A stretch of 64,000 bases of DNA from Paracoccaceae bacterium (GTDB lineage: Bacteria; Pseudomonadota; Alphaproteobacteria; Rhodobacterales; Rhodobacteraceae), in contig JACONJ010000021.1 of the NCBI GenBank assembly GCA_014323785.1, forward strand, positions 1 to 64,000, in the 5' to 3' direction. How positions within the stretch are numbered: position 1 is the stretch's first letter; each line of letters opens with the position of its first letter. This document shows positions 17,424 to 25,169 of the stretch, in pieces. The position numbers and the translations under genes are program-made. The notes beneath the pieces are model-generated. The model was not told where the DNA came from. It made no database searches and saw nothing but the letters and a program-made list of their open reading frames with translations.

Positions 17424-17873
17424 ATGCTGAACTGGCTGAAAGAAAACACCACGACGGCCCGCGCCAGGATAACCGCAGAGGTCGCGAAGTTCAAAAACCG
17501 AACCTTCATGGAAGCGGTCGTCAGCGGCTGCGCCCTTGTTGCAGCGGCTGATGGTAACATCGACGCAAGCGAAAAGCAAAAGATGATAGGATTCATCGAG
17601 CGCGCCGATGAGCTGAAGCACTTCGATACGCGCCAGGTGATCGAACTGTTTAACAAAGTCGCCGCCGATTTTGAGTTTGACCACACCATCGGCAAGGCAA
17701 CCGCCCTGAAAACCATCTGCAAAATTAAAGGCAATGAGGCACAGGCGCGCCTGCTGGTGCGGATTGTCTGCGCGATTGGCGCGGCCGATGGCGATTTTGA
17801 CGCGGATGAGCGCGCAATCGTGACCGAAATCGCGCGCGATTTGGGCCTGAAACCGGCCGAGTTTGACCTGTAG
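17424..17873 (+). CDS. terB: TerB-family tellurite resistance protein
   Basis: A 149-residue all-helical protein with two halves that repeat the TerB pattern: ALVAAADGNIDASEKQKM and CAIGAADGDFDADERAIV, each giving an acidic loop that binds divalent metal. TerB is a cytosolic or membrane-surface protein that joins TerC and TerD-type partners in Ter stress systems. It has AGGGA upstream and lies between a TerD-like gene and a cation antiporter gene, in the same direction and closely spaced. Confidence 0.92.
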   Translation: MLNWLKENTTTARARITAEVAKFKNRTFMEAVVSGCALVAAADGNIDASEKQKMIGFIERADELKHFDTRQVIELFNKVAADFEFDHTIGKATALKTICKIKGNEAQARLLVRIVCAIGAADGDFDADERAIVTEIARDLGLKPAEFDL

Positions 17874-17943
17874 CCCCCCCCATCGGACCGGCGGTGACCT
17901 TAGAGCATGCGCCCTTCTGTGACGACATTGAAAGAGGCGTTCC

Positions 17944-18894
17944 ATGCACGAACTTGCATCCTACCAGCTTGGCATTATTGCGCTGGGCGCAATCGCCTTT
18001 GGCGTGTATCTTCTGATCAAGGGCGGCGACTGGACCATTGACAACGCCGTGGCCGCGGCCGAGCAATCCGGCCTGTCCAAACTGTTCATCGCGGCGACAA
18101 TTCTGGCCTTTGGCACCTCGGCCCCGGAACTGTTCACATCGGTCAACGCCAACCTGTCGGGCTTTCCCGGCATCTCTGTGGGCAATGTGATCGGCTCCAA
18201 TATCGCCAATGTCATGCTTGTGGTCGCGGTCAGTGCCATCATTGCCCCGATTGTGGTGGACCGCAGCGAAGTCCGCGTGGATGTGTGCGTGATGCTTGCG
18301 GCAACGGCGGCGATGATCGCGGGCATTCTGCACGGCATCCTTCCCCGCTGGGGCGGTGCGGCCATGGTGGTGGCCATTGTTCTGTACATTCTCTATCAGT
18401 ATCGTGCCTCCAGGCTGGACACGGATGAGGTTGAGGGCAGCGACGCGCGGGGCTGGAAGGTCTGGGCGATGCTTGCCGCCGGTCTGGTGACGCTGCTGGT
18501 CGGCTCGGAAATCCTGGTGCAGGGTGCTGTGGCTGGTGGCCTGTCCCTGGGGGTGCCGGAATCGGTGATCGGCCTGACAGTGATTGCGTTCGGAACCTCG
18601 CTGCCGGAACTGACGGCCTGCGTCGCGGCGGCGCGCAAGGCCCAGTTTGACATGATCGTTGGCGGCATTCTGGGGTCAAATATTTTCAATATTCTGTCGG
18701 TGATGGCAATCTCGGCAATTGCGAAACCCCTAATTATTGACGAGCGATTCGCGTCTTTCGACATGTGGGTGGTAGCGGGCGTTACCCTCCTGTTCGCCGC
18801 ACTACTGCTGTTCGGCGGCAGGGTTGGGCGCGGGGCCGGAATTTTTATGCTTGCGGGCTATGGGGCCTTTGTTGTAAGCCAGTATCTGATCTGA
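17944..18894 (+). CDS. Sodium/calcium exchanger (CaCA) family antiporter
   Basis: A 316-residue membrane protein with about ten hydrophobic segments in two homologous halves. Each half has the CaCA alpha-repeat signature: [11 protein letters not shown] with [11 protein letters not shown], and [11 protein letters not shown] with [11 protein letters not shown]. It belongs to the YrbG-type branch and would exchange Ca (or another divalent cation) for Na or H across the inner membrane. It sits between terB and terD with a good ribosome site (AAAGAGG). Ter operons usually carry the membrane protein TerC; none is seen in this window, so this exchanger may supply the membrane metal-transport function. 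That substitution is my inference. Confidence 0.92.
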   Translation: MHELASYQLGIIALGAIAFGVYLLIKGGDWTIDNAVAAAEQSGLSKLFIAATILAFGTSAPELFTSVNANLSGFPGISVGNVIGSNIANVMLVVAVSAIIAPIVVDRSEVRVDVCVMLAATAAMIAGILHGILPRWGGAAMVVAIVLYILYQYRASRLDTDEVEGSDARGWKVWAMLAAGLVTLLVGSEILVQGAVAGGLSLGVPESVIGLTVIAFGTSLPELTACVAAARKAQFDMIVGGILGSNIFNILSVMAISAIAKPLIIDERFASFDMWVVAGVTLLFAALLLFGGRVGRGAGIFMLAGYGAFVVSQYLI

Positions 18895-18929
18895 ACACCC
18901 TTACCCTGTTAACCAAGGAGGCCAAACCA

Positions 18930-19508
18930 ATGGCACTGTCACTTTCCAAAGGCCAAAATATCTCTCTTAGCAAGGAGGCCCCGGGCCTGACACGGGTTCT
19001 TCTGGGTCTCGGCTGGGATGAACGTGCCACAGACGGCCAGGATTTTGACCTGGACGCCTCCCTGTTCATGCTGAACGCCAGTGGCAAATGCCGCAGCGAC
19101 GCGGATTTCATCTTCTACAACCAAATGCACTCATCCTGCGGTTCGGTAAGCCACACCGGCGACAACCGCACTGGTGCAGGTGACGGCGATGATGAAGCGA
19201 TCAAGGTGGACCTAAGCAAGGTTCCCGCAGATGTGCAGACCCTGGCCGTGACAGTGACCATCCACGACCATGAGACGCGCAGGCAGTCCTTTGGCCAAGT
19301 GGCCAATGCCTTCATCCGTATCGTCAACGAGGATAACGGGGCCGAGGTTGTGCGCTACGACCTCTCGGAAGATTATTCAACCGAGACGGCGATGGTCTTC
19401 GGTGAACTGTATCGCCACAATGGCGAATGGAAGTTCCGTGCCGTGGGCCAGGGCTATAATGGTGGTCTGGGTGCCATGGCCACGCAATACGGCCTGAGCG
19501 CAAGCTAA
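18930..19508 (+). CDS. terD: TerD-family Ca-binding stress protein
   Basis: A 192-residue TerD protein. The ATG at 18930 follows a strong AAGGAGG. It opens [18 protein letters not shown] and has the canonical acidic loops [11 protein letters not shown] and [21 protein letters not shown]. The TerD core ends with the usual [19 protein letters not shown] and GYNGGL. It is very similar along its whole length to the next gene, so the pair probably comes from duplication. A stable hairpin separates it from the next copy. Confidence 0.95.
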   Translation: MALSLSKGQNISLSKEAPGLTRVLLGLGWDERATDGQDFDLDASLFMLNASGKCRSDADFIFYNQMHSSCGSVSHTGDNRTGAGDGDDEAIKVDLSKVPADVQTLAVTVTIHDHETRRQSFGQVANAFIRIVNEDNGAEVVRYDLSEDYSTETAMVFGELYRHNGEWKFRAVGQGYNGGLGAMATQYGLSAS

Positions 19509-19514
19509 TTTACG

Positions 19515-19537
19515 GGGGCCGCCCTGTTCGCGGCCCC
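19515..19537 (+). terminator. Strong GC hairpin between the two terD copies
   Basis: GGGGCCGC (19515-19522) and GCGGCCCC (19530-19537) form a perfect 8-bp stem with a 7-base loop. No U-run follows, so it may weaken transcription or protect an mRNA end more than terminate. It could set different levels for the genes before and after it. Confidence 0.4.
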
Positions 19538-19570
19538 ATCCATCACACCCAAACACAAGGATACATTCCA

Positions 19571-20149
19571 ATGGCAGTTTCCCTCTCCAAAGGCGGCAAC
19601 ATTTCCCTTAGCAAGGAAGCCCCCGGCCTTTCACAGGTTCTGGTTGGCCTCGGCTGGGATGCGCGCGTCACCGATGGTACCGATTTTGACCTGGATGCCT
19701 CGGTGTTCATCTGCGGCGCGGATGACAAGGTCATGTCCGACCGCCACTTCATCTTTTACAACAACAAGACCTGCCCTGATGGCGCGGTTGAGCATACCGG
19801 CGACAACCGCACCGGTGCAGGTGACGGCGATGATGAGGCGGTCAAGGTGGATCTGTCGAAACTACCCGCCGATGTCAAAAAGCTGGTCTTCGCTGTAACC
19901 ATCCACGAAGCGGCACAGCGCAGCCAGAATTTCGGCCAGGTGGCGAACGCCTTCATGCGCGTTGTGAACCAGGACGGCGGCAAGGAAATCGCCCGCTATG
20001 ACCTTTCGGAAGACTACTCTATCGAAACCGCGATGGTCTTCGGTGAGGTCTACCGTCACAATGATGAGTGGAAATTCAAGGCGGTCGGCGCGGGCTTCGG
20101 AGGCGGCCTTGGGCCGCTTGCGGCCTCCCACGGCGTGACCCTGGGCTGA
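19571..20149 (+). CDS. TerD-family Ca-binding stress protein (TerD/TerE, second copy)
   Basis: A 192-residue TerD-family protein close to its upstream neighbour. The start is [18 protein letters not shown]. The Ca-binding loops are [11 protein letters not shown] and [21 protein letters not shown], both with the full set of acidic side chains. The C-terminus repeats [21 protein letters not shown] and ends in the usual glycine-rich strand. AAGGA lies upstream. It may form mixed complexes with the other copy; which paralogue corresponds to TerD or TerE of the classical operon cannot be decided from sequence alone. Confidence 0.93.
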   Translation: MAVSLSKGGNISLSKEAPGLSQVLVGLGWDARVTDGTDFDLDASVFICGADDKVMSDRHFIFYNNKTCPDGAVEHTGDNRTGAGDGDDEAVKVDLSKLPADVKKLVFAVTIHEAAQRSQNFGQVANAFMRVVNQDGGKEIARYDLSEDYSIETAMVFGEVYRHNDEWKFKAVGAGFGGGLGPLAASHGVTLG

Positions 20150-20155
20150 CCATTT

Positions 20156-20710
20156 GCAGCCCCGCACCGGGTACCCAGTCCCAAGCGGGAGAATCTGAAA
20201 TGACCACGCTTTCCATGGGCGCGAATACACCCCTGTCCGGCCAGAAGGTTAGCCTGACCATCGAGGTGACCGGTGCCGCCGCCGATGCCAGTGCGCTTCA
20301 ACTCTACGCTGGCGGCAAGGTGCGCGGCGACGGGGATATGTGCTTTTTCAACCAGCCCGCCATCGGCGGCGGGGCGGTGTGCCTGTCCACCTCTGGCGGG
20401 CGCAGCATCTTTGAAGTGGACACATCAAGAATCGCCGTCGATGTGGAAAAGATTGTATTCACGGCTACGCTGGACGCGGGCAATTTCGGTGCGGCCTCCG
20501 CCGTCACGGTGACCGGTTCCCAAGGCCACAGGCTGATCGTGGATACCGCCGGGCGCAGTGAGGCCGCGCTGATTCTGGCCGAGATTTACCAGCGCAACGG
20601 GCAGTGGAAACTGCGCAATGTCAGCCAGGGCTTCAATGGCGGACTGGCCGCACTGGCCACGCATTTTGGTGTGGAGGTCGCCGCACCGCAACCAGCCCCA
20701 AAGCCCGCCC
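20156..20710 (+). repeat. Direct repeat, copy 1 (leader plus TerD-like domain)
   Basis: This segment, from GCAGCcCCGCACCGGGT in the leader through the TerD-like domain and into the Ala/Pro linker of the 20200-21420 gene, recurs at about 21491-22050. The encoded first 160 residues differ at only eight positions between copies. Beyond the linker the two genes diverge strongly. Confidence 0.85.
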
Positions 20711-21420
20711 CTGCCCCCGCACCGAAACCTCTCAGCCTGTCCAAGATCACGCTTACAAAACCCGGAGAGAGCTCGCGCATTTCGCTAAACAAAACATCCG
20801 GGGGGATCGTCCGGGTCTCCGCAACGTGGATCGACAATGGCGATGACCGGGACGACAATGACGACCTTGATCTGCGCGCAGGGATATTGATGCCCGATGG
20901 GGCAATGCACTGGCTGGCGACGTCGCATCCCGGCAGCGTCAACGCCCCGCCCTTTGCGCGGCACATGGGCGATGTGACCTCGGCCTCGGTCGATGCGCCC
21001 GGCACCGAAATTATTGAGGTTGCCTCGGATATATCGCAAAAGGCGGGTGGCCCGGTCGGCATGGTGTTTTCAGTCTACAGTGCCATTTCCAACGGCCCGG
21101 TGTCGATTGCGTCACTCTGCCCGGAAATGAGCATTGAATACCAAGGGAAACAGGTGAATTGCGCCTACAAATTTCCCGATGGGAAGGTAGCAAAATCCGT
21201 CTATACATATGTGATCGGGACGGTGGCCTTCAATGAAGGCGACCTTGACGTCAAACTTTCGGGGGCAACTTCGCCGAAGCACAGTGAAGCCACGCCATGG
21301 ATTACCCGCGAAGGCGGTGGCATGAAGGTCACATTTGACGGCGCACCAGTATTCAAAAAAGGCCGTACCTTGGCAGCACGCATGATGGGCGCGGGAAAGA
21401 AGAAATATGCAAACATTTGA
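20200..21420 (+). CDS. TerD-like/TerA-like two-domain fusion protein (copy 1)
   Basis: A 406-residue protein. The ATG at 20200 has GGGAG upstream. Residues 1-160 have the TerD fold, ending in the family's ILAEIYQRNGQWKLR and GFNGGLAALATHFGV. Both acidic Ca loops are lost: where TerD has DFDLDAS it reads AAADASALQL, and the second loop becomes GGAVCLSTSGGRS. A Pro/Ala linker (QPAPKPAPAPAPKP) leads to a TerA-like C-terminal domain with its own acidic stretch, NGDDRDDNDDLDLRAGI. The N-terminal half is nearly identical to that of the next gene while the C-terminal domains differ. It is probably a structural or adaptor part of the Ter complex. Confidence 0.85.
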   Translation: MTTLSMGANTPLSGQKVSLTIEVTGAAADASALQLYAGGKVRGDGDMCFFNQPAIGGGAVCLSTSGGRSIFEVDTSRIAVDVEKIVFTATLDAGNFGAASAVTVTGSQGHRLIVDTAGRSEAALILAEIYQRNGQWKLRNVSQGFNGGLAALATHFGVEVAAPQPAPKPAPAPAPKPLSLSKITLTKPGESSRISLNKTSGGIVRVSATWIDNGDDRDDNDDLDLRAGILMPDGAMHWLATSHPGSVNAPPFARHMGDVTSASVDAPGTEIIEVASDISQKAGGPVGMVFSVYSAISNGPVSIASLCPEMSIEYQGKQVNCAYKFPDGKVAKSVYTYVIGTVAFNEGDLDVKLSGATSPKHSEATPWITREGGGMKVTFDGAPVFKKGRTLAARMMGAGKKKYANI

Positions 21421-21490
21421 GGGTGCCGCACCTGCTAGACGGGACTGCCGCGCAGGGCGCATACCGGAGCGTTTTGTGACTTTGCACAAT

Positions 21491-22050
21491 GCAGCTCCGC
21501 ACCGGGTGCGGTGCCGTGCGGGAGGATTTGAATGACCACGCTTTCCATGGGCGCGAATGCGCCCCTGTCCGGCCAGAAGGTTAGCCTGACCATCGAGGTG
21601 ACTGGTGCCGCCGCCGATGCCAGTGCGCTTCAACTCTACGCAGGCGGCAAGGTGCGCGACGACGGGGATATGTGCTTTTTCAATCAGCCTGCCATCGGCG
21701 GCGGGGCCGTATCCCTGTCCACCTCTGGCGGGCGCAGCATCTTTGAGGTGGACACATCAAAACTCGCCGTCGATGTGGAAAAGATCGTGTTCACGGCCAC
21801 CCTGGACGCGGGCAATTTCGGTGCGGCCTCTGCCGTGATGGTGACCAGCTCCCAGGGCCACAGGCTGGCCGTGGACACCGCGGGGCGCAGTGAGGCCGCA
21901 CTGATTCTGGCCGAGATTTACCAGCGCAACGGGCAGTGGAAACTGCGCAATGTCAGCCAGGGTTTCAATGGTGGCCTGGCCGCACTGGCCACGCATTTCG
22001 GTGTGGAGGTCGCCGCACCGCAACCGGCCCCAAAGCCCGCCCCCGCGCCA
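21491..22050 (+). repeat. Direct repeat, copy 2 (leader plus TerD-like domain)
   Basis: Second copy of the segment at 20156-20710. It covers the leader, the ribosome site and the TerD-like half of the 21532-22692 gene. Its Pro/Ala linker is longer by one PAPKPQPA-type unit. Confidence 0.85.
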
Positions 22051-22692
22051 AAGCCCCAACCGGCCCCTGCCCCCGCGCCGAAGCCTGTCAGCCTGTCCAA
22101 GGTGTCACTGACAAAAACCGAACGCACCATATCGCTTAGGAAGGATGACGGGTGCTTTGGCCGCATACGGGTGAATTTGAATTGGAACCAGAAAGCATCT
22201 GGCGGCTTCTTCGGCATGGGCAAGACGGCTATTGATCTGGACCTTGGCGCGTTCATCGAAGCCAAATCCGGATCCCGCACCGCGGTGCAGGCTTTGGGCA
22301 ACAGTTTCGGATCCTATCAGGATTTTCCCTACGCCGTCCTGCAGGGGGATGACCGCAGCGGTGCGGCGTCTGGCGGAGAGTGGCTTGACATCAACGGCGA
22401 CTGGTGGAATTTGATGAAGCGTGTGCTGATCTACGCCTTCATTTACGAAGGGGTGGCCAATTGGCGGGAAACCGACGGCGTGGTGCGGGTGATGGTACCG
22501 GGGCAGCCGGAAGTAGAGGTACGCATGAACGAGGTGGCGGGCAGCGGCAAGAATGGCATGTGCGCGGTGGCCCTGCTTGAAAATATCGGCGGGGAAATCC
22601 GGGTGTCGCGTGAGGTGAAATTTTTCTCCGGCCATCTCGTCATGGACAAAGCCTATGGCTGGGGCATGCGCTGGGTTACAGGGAGCAAGTAA
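21532..22692 (+). CDS. terA: TerD-like/TerA fusion protein (copy 2)
   Basis: A 386-residue protein. Residues 1-160 duplicate the TerD-like domain of the preceding gene, with the same loss of both Ca loops. After a linker with more PAPKP units, the C-terminal domain is recognisably TerA: IDLDLGAFIE, then QALGNSFGS, LQGDDRSG, IYAFIYEGVANW and a final GHLVMDKAYGWGMRWV. Classical TerA proteins have the same C-terminal core. It lies four bases before the DUF4236 gene. It probably acts with TerB and TerD at the membrane surface. Confidence 0.88.
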   Translation: MTTLSMGANAPLSGQKVSLTIEVTGAAADASALQLYAGGKVRDDGDMCFFNQPAIGGGAVSLSTSGGRSIFEVDTSKLAVDVEKIVFTATLDAGNFGAASAVMVTSSQGHRLAVDTAGRSEAALILAEIYQRNGQWKLRNVSQGFNGGLAALATHFGVEVAAPQPAPKPAPAPKPQPAPAPAPKPVSLSKVSLTKTERTISLRKDDGCFGRIRVNLNWNQKASGGFFGMGKTAIDLDLGAFIEAKSGSRTAVQALGNSFGSYQDFPYAVLQGDDRSGAASGGEWLDINGDWWNLMKRVLIYAFIYEGVANWRETDGVVRVMVPGQPEVEVRMNEVAGSGKNGMCAVALLENIGGEIRVSREVKFFSGHLVMDKAYGWGMRWVTGSK

Positions 22693-22696
22693 CAAA

Positions 22697-23758
22697 ATGC
22701 CCTTTCGCTTTTTCACACGCAAAACGCTGTTCCCGGGCGTGACACTCAACTTGAGCCGTTCAGGGCCCTCCATCAGTTTTTGTCCGCGCGGCTTGCGGCA
22801 TACGATCGGCCCGCGCGGGCGGCGCACAACCGTGGGCCTGCCGGGTACCGGCCTGCATTACACCACGCTGCACGGCAAGAAGTGCCGGACTCAAAGGGAC
22901 AATAATACCGGCGGCGAACCCGCAAACCCCGCGCCACCGCCTGCCCCGCCACCTGCTGTTGACCCCGCCGCCGGGCAGGCAGAGGAGGATCGCGTATTTC
23001 TGCGCGCCGTGGTGGCGTTTCAAGGTGGCGCAGCACCGGATGACCTGCGCCCCCCGCTTGAAAACCTGAAGGCCGGGGATGCACATTGGGTGCTGGGCAT
23101 GGCCGCGTTTCAGGCGGGCGACTGGCCCGGTGCGATTAGTGCCCTGCAAGCGGCACTGGGCTCGAATGATCTTGGTGCGCTTTGTGCACGCAATGGCGTG
23201 ACGCTGCAAATCGCGGTTCCGATCACCCCCGAGGTAACGGCGCATGTCGAACCGGCCCCGCAGGCCACGAAACTGGTGCTTGTCGAAGCACTCCAGGCTT
23301 CGGGCGACCTGCGCAAGGCACTGGCGATGCTGAAAGACCTGAACGCCGGGGCACCGGAGGATTTTGTGATCGCCATGTCGCTTGCAGAGATCGCGTTCGA
23401 ACTGGATGACGGCCGGTCAATGACAATGGGGTGGCTTGCCGGGATTCTGTCCGCGGCGGTACCGGATCCTGATTTGTCCTGGGCACTGGCGTTTTATACC
23501 GCCCGCGCACGGACCCGCTGCGGCGATCATAACGATGCGATCAAACTTTATACCCAGGCCATGGCCCATCCAGCGGTGCCTGAGGATATGCGCATGCTGG
23601 CTTGGTATGAAAAAGCCCTGACGCATGATGAGGCCGGTGATCGCACCCGGTACCGGCAAGAGCTTTCGGGCATCTACGCGGCCGACAAAACCTTTGCTGA
23701 TGTCGAAGACAGACTCAAAAGGACGAAAACCATAGTGAACAGGAGATTCTCCCGATGA
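22697..23758 (+). CDS. DUF4236 domain protein with a repeat-type C-terminal region
   Basis: A 353-residue protein. The first 65 residues are a DUF4236 domain (FRFFTRKTLFPGVTLNLSRSG, then RTTVGLPGTGLHYTT), a small beta-rich domain of unknown role. A Pro/Ala linker (NPAPPPAPPPAVDP) follows. The rest (about 100-350) is helical, Ala/Leu-rich and looks like a TPR/Sel1-type scaffold. The stop overlaps the start of the first VWA gene (ATGA), so it is translated with the TerY-type proteins. Its presence inside a Ter operon is unusual in my experience, and it could be a scaffold for the VWA-kinase-phosphatase set. Confidence 0.75.
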   Translation: MPFRFFTRKTLFPGVTLNLSRSGPSISFCPRGLRHTIGPRGRRTTVGLPGTGLHYTTLHGKKCRTQRDNNTGGEPANPAPPPAPPPAVDPAAGQAEEDRVFLRAVVAFQGGAAPDDLRPPLENLKAGDAHWVLGMAAFQAGDWPGAISALQAALGSNDLGALCARNGVTLQIAVPITPEVTAHVEPAPQATKLVLVEALQASGDLRKALAMLKDLNAGAPEDFVIAMSLAEIAFELDDGRSMTMGWLAGILSAAVPDPDLSWALAFYTARARTRCGDHNDAIKLYTQAMAHPAVPEDMRMLAWYEKALTHDEAGDRTRYRQELSGIYAADKTFADVEDRLKRTKTIVNRRFSR

Positions 23759-24393
23759 GACGCCTGCCAATCTATCTGCTTCTGGATACGTCAGCCTCCA
23801 TGAGCGGTGAGCCCATCAACGCCGTACAAAACGGCCTGAACCTGCTGATCAGTACGCTGCGCCAGGATCCTTATGCACTGGAAACCGCGTTTCTTTCGGT
23901 CATCACCTTTGATACCGAGGCGCGCCAGATCGTACCCCTGACGGAAATTACGGATTTCCAGACACCGGATATTCAGGCCAGGGGCGTCACCGCGCTGGGG
24001 GATGCCCTTAGGACAGCGGCACAGTGCATCAACACGGAAGTGCAGAAGAGCTCAGCCCAGGTCAAAGGCGATTGGAAGCCCTTGGTGTTCCTGATGACAG
24101 ACGGGCTGCCCACCGATGATTGGAAACCGGCCCTGCAGGAATATCGGGTCGCCAGGCCGGGCCTGACCGTGTGCTGTGCCGCCGGGCCGGGCGTGGACAC
24201 GGCTGTGCTGTCTGAAATATCCGACACGGTGGTGACGCTTGACACAGCAGACAGTTCCACGATTTCGGCCTTTTTCAAGTGGGTTTCGGCGTCCATCACC
24301 GTGTCGTCGCGCAAAATTGATCTGACCAAAGACGACGCCATCGGCGGCGACCTTCCGCTCCCGCCTGCGGGCATTTCCCTGATCAAAACCTGA
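23755..24393 (+). CDS. VWA domain protein (TerY-type), copy 1
   Basis: A 212-residue protein that is almost entirely a von Willebrand A domain. The metal-ion adhesion site begins LLLDTSASMSGEP (DxSxS), with the later Thr in ARGVTALGDAL and Asp in LMTDGLPTDDW, so metal binding should be intact. TerY proteins are cytosolic VWA proteins that work with a kinase and a PP2C phosphatase in Ter systems. It is coupled to the DUF4236 gene and followed 13 bases later by a second VWA gene of the same layout. Confidence 0.9.
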   Translation: MRRLPIYLLLDTSASMSGEPINAVQNGLNLLISTLRQDPYALETAFLSVITFDTEARQIVPLTEITDFQTPDIQARGVTALGDALRTAAQCINTEVQKSSAQVKGDWKPLVFLMTDGLPTDDWKPALQEYRVARPGLTVCCAAGPGVDTAVLSEISDTVVTLDTADSSTISAFFKWVSASITVSSRKIDLTKDDAIGGDLPLPPAGISLIKT

Positions 24394-24406
24394 ACGAACG
24401 GCTGCC

Positions 24407-25042
24407 ATGCGACGCCTTCTTGTCTATGTGCTTCTTGATACCTCTGGCAGTATGCAGGGGGAACCGATTGAGGCGGTAAACGCCGGTATGGAAACCCTTG
24501 TGGGGGCCCTGCGCCAGGATCCATACGCACTGGAAACTGTGCACCTGACGGTGATAACTTTTGATGCAGACGCCAGGACGGTTGTACCCCTTGCCCGGCT
24601 GGAAGACGTTGTGCTGCCCCGAATCACAACACCTCGGTCCGGGCCGACGCATCTGGGCCTGGCACTGGAAATGCTGGGCAGGCAGGCCACGCAGGACATC
24701 GTCAAAGGCACGGACAGCGTCAAGGGCGATTGGGCACCGTTCCTGTTTGTGATGACCGATGGCAAGCCCTCTGACATCGAGCGTTATAATGCGCAATGCG
24801 CCGAAATAAAGAAACTGGGCTTTGCACAGATCATCGGCTGCGCGGCAGGACCGAAGGCACGCGAAGAGGATCTGCGGCAGATTTGCGATTCTGTTGTGCG
24901 CCTTGACACGATGGATACAGCGGCCTTTGGAAAACTGTTCCAGTGGGTCAGTGCCGTGATCGCCCATGGCAGCAAATCCCAGGGCATTGCGGGCGCAGCC
25001 GAATTGCCCGCACCGCCGCCGGAAATCAATGTTGTCTTCTGA
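24407..25042 (+). CDS. terY: VWA domain protein (TerY-type), copy 2
   Basis: A 211-residue VWA protein with a full metal site: VLLDTSGSMQGEP, the Thr in TPRSGPTHLGLAL and the Asp in FVMTDGKPSDIE. It shares the motif RQDPYALET with the preceding VWA protein and has the same size, so the two are paralogues that have diverged, presumably to form a heteromer or to serve separate partners. It ends in Pro-rich APPPEINVVF. A 127-base gap separates it from the PP2C gene. Confidence 0.9.
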   Translation: MRRLLVYVLLDTSGSMQGEPIEAVNAGMETLVGALRQDPYALETVHLTVITFDADARTVVPLARLEDVVLPRITTPRSGPTHLGLALEMLGRQATQDIVKGTDSVKGDWAPFLFVMTDGKPSDIERYNAQCAEIKKLGFAQIIGCAAGPKAREEDLRQICDSVVRLDTMDTAAFGKLFQWVSAVIAHGSKSQGIAGAAELPAPPPEINVVF

Positions 25043-25169
25043 TGTGCGAATTCCTGGCAAATGTGTTCAGGGCGGATAACCGGTTTCACCGACGGCAAAC
25101 CGTCCCCTGCGGTGCGGTGTGTGATGTGAAGAAACGCCTGTACCGAATACCCGGCACCATGGGGATAGT

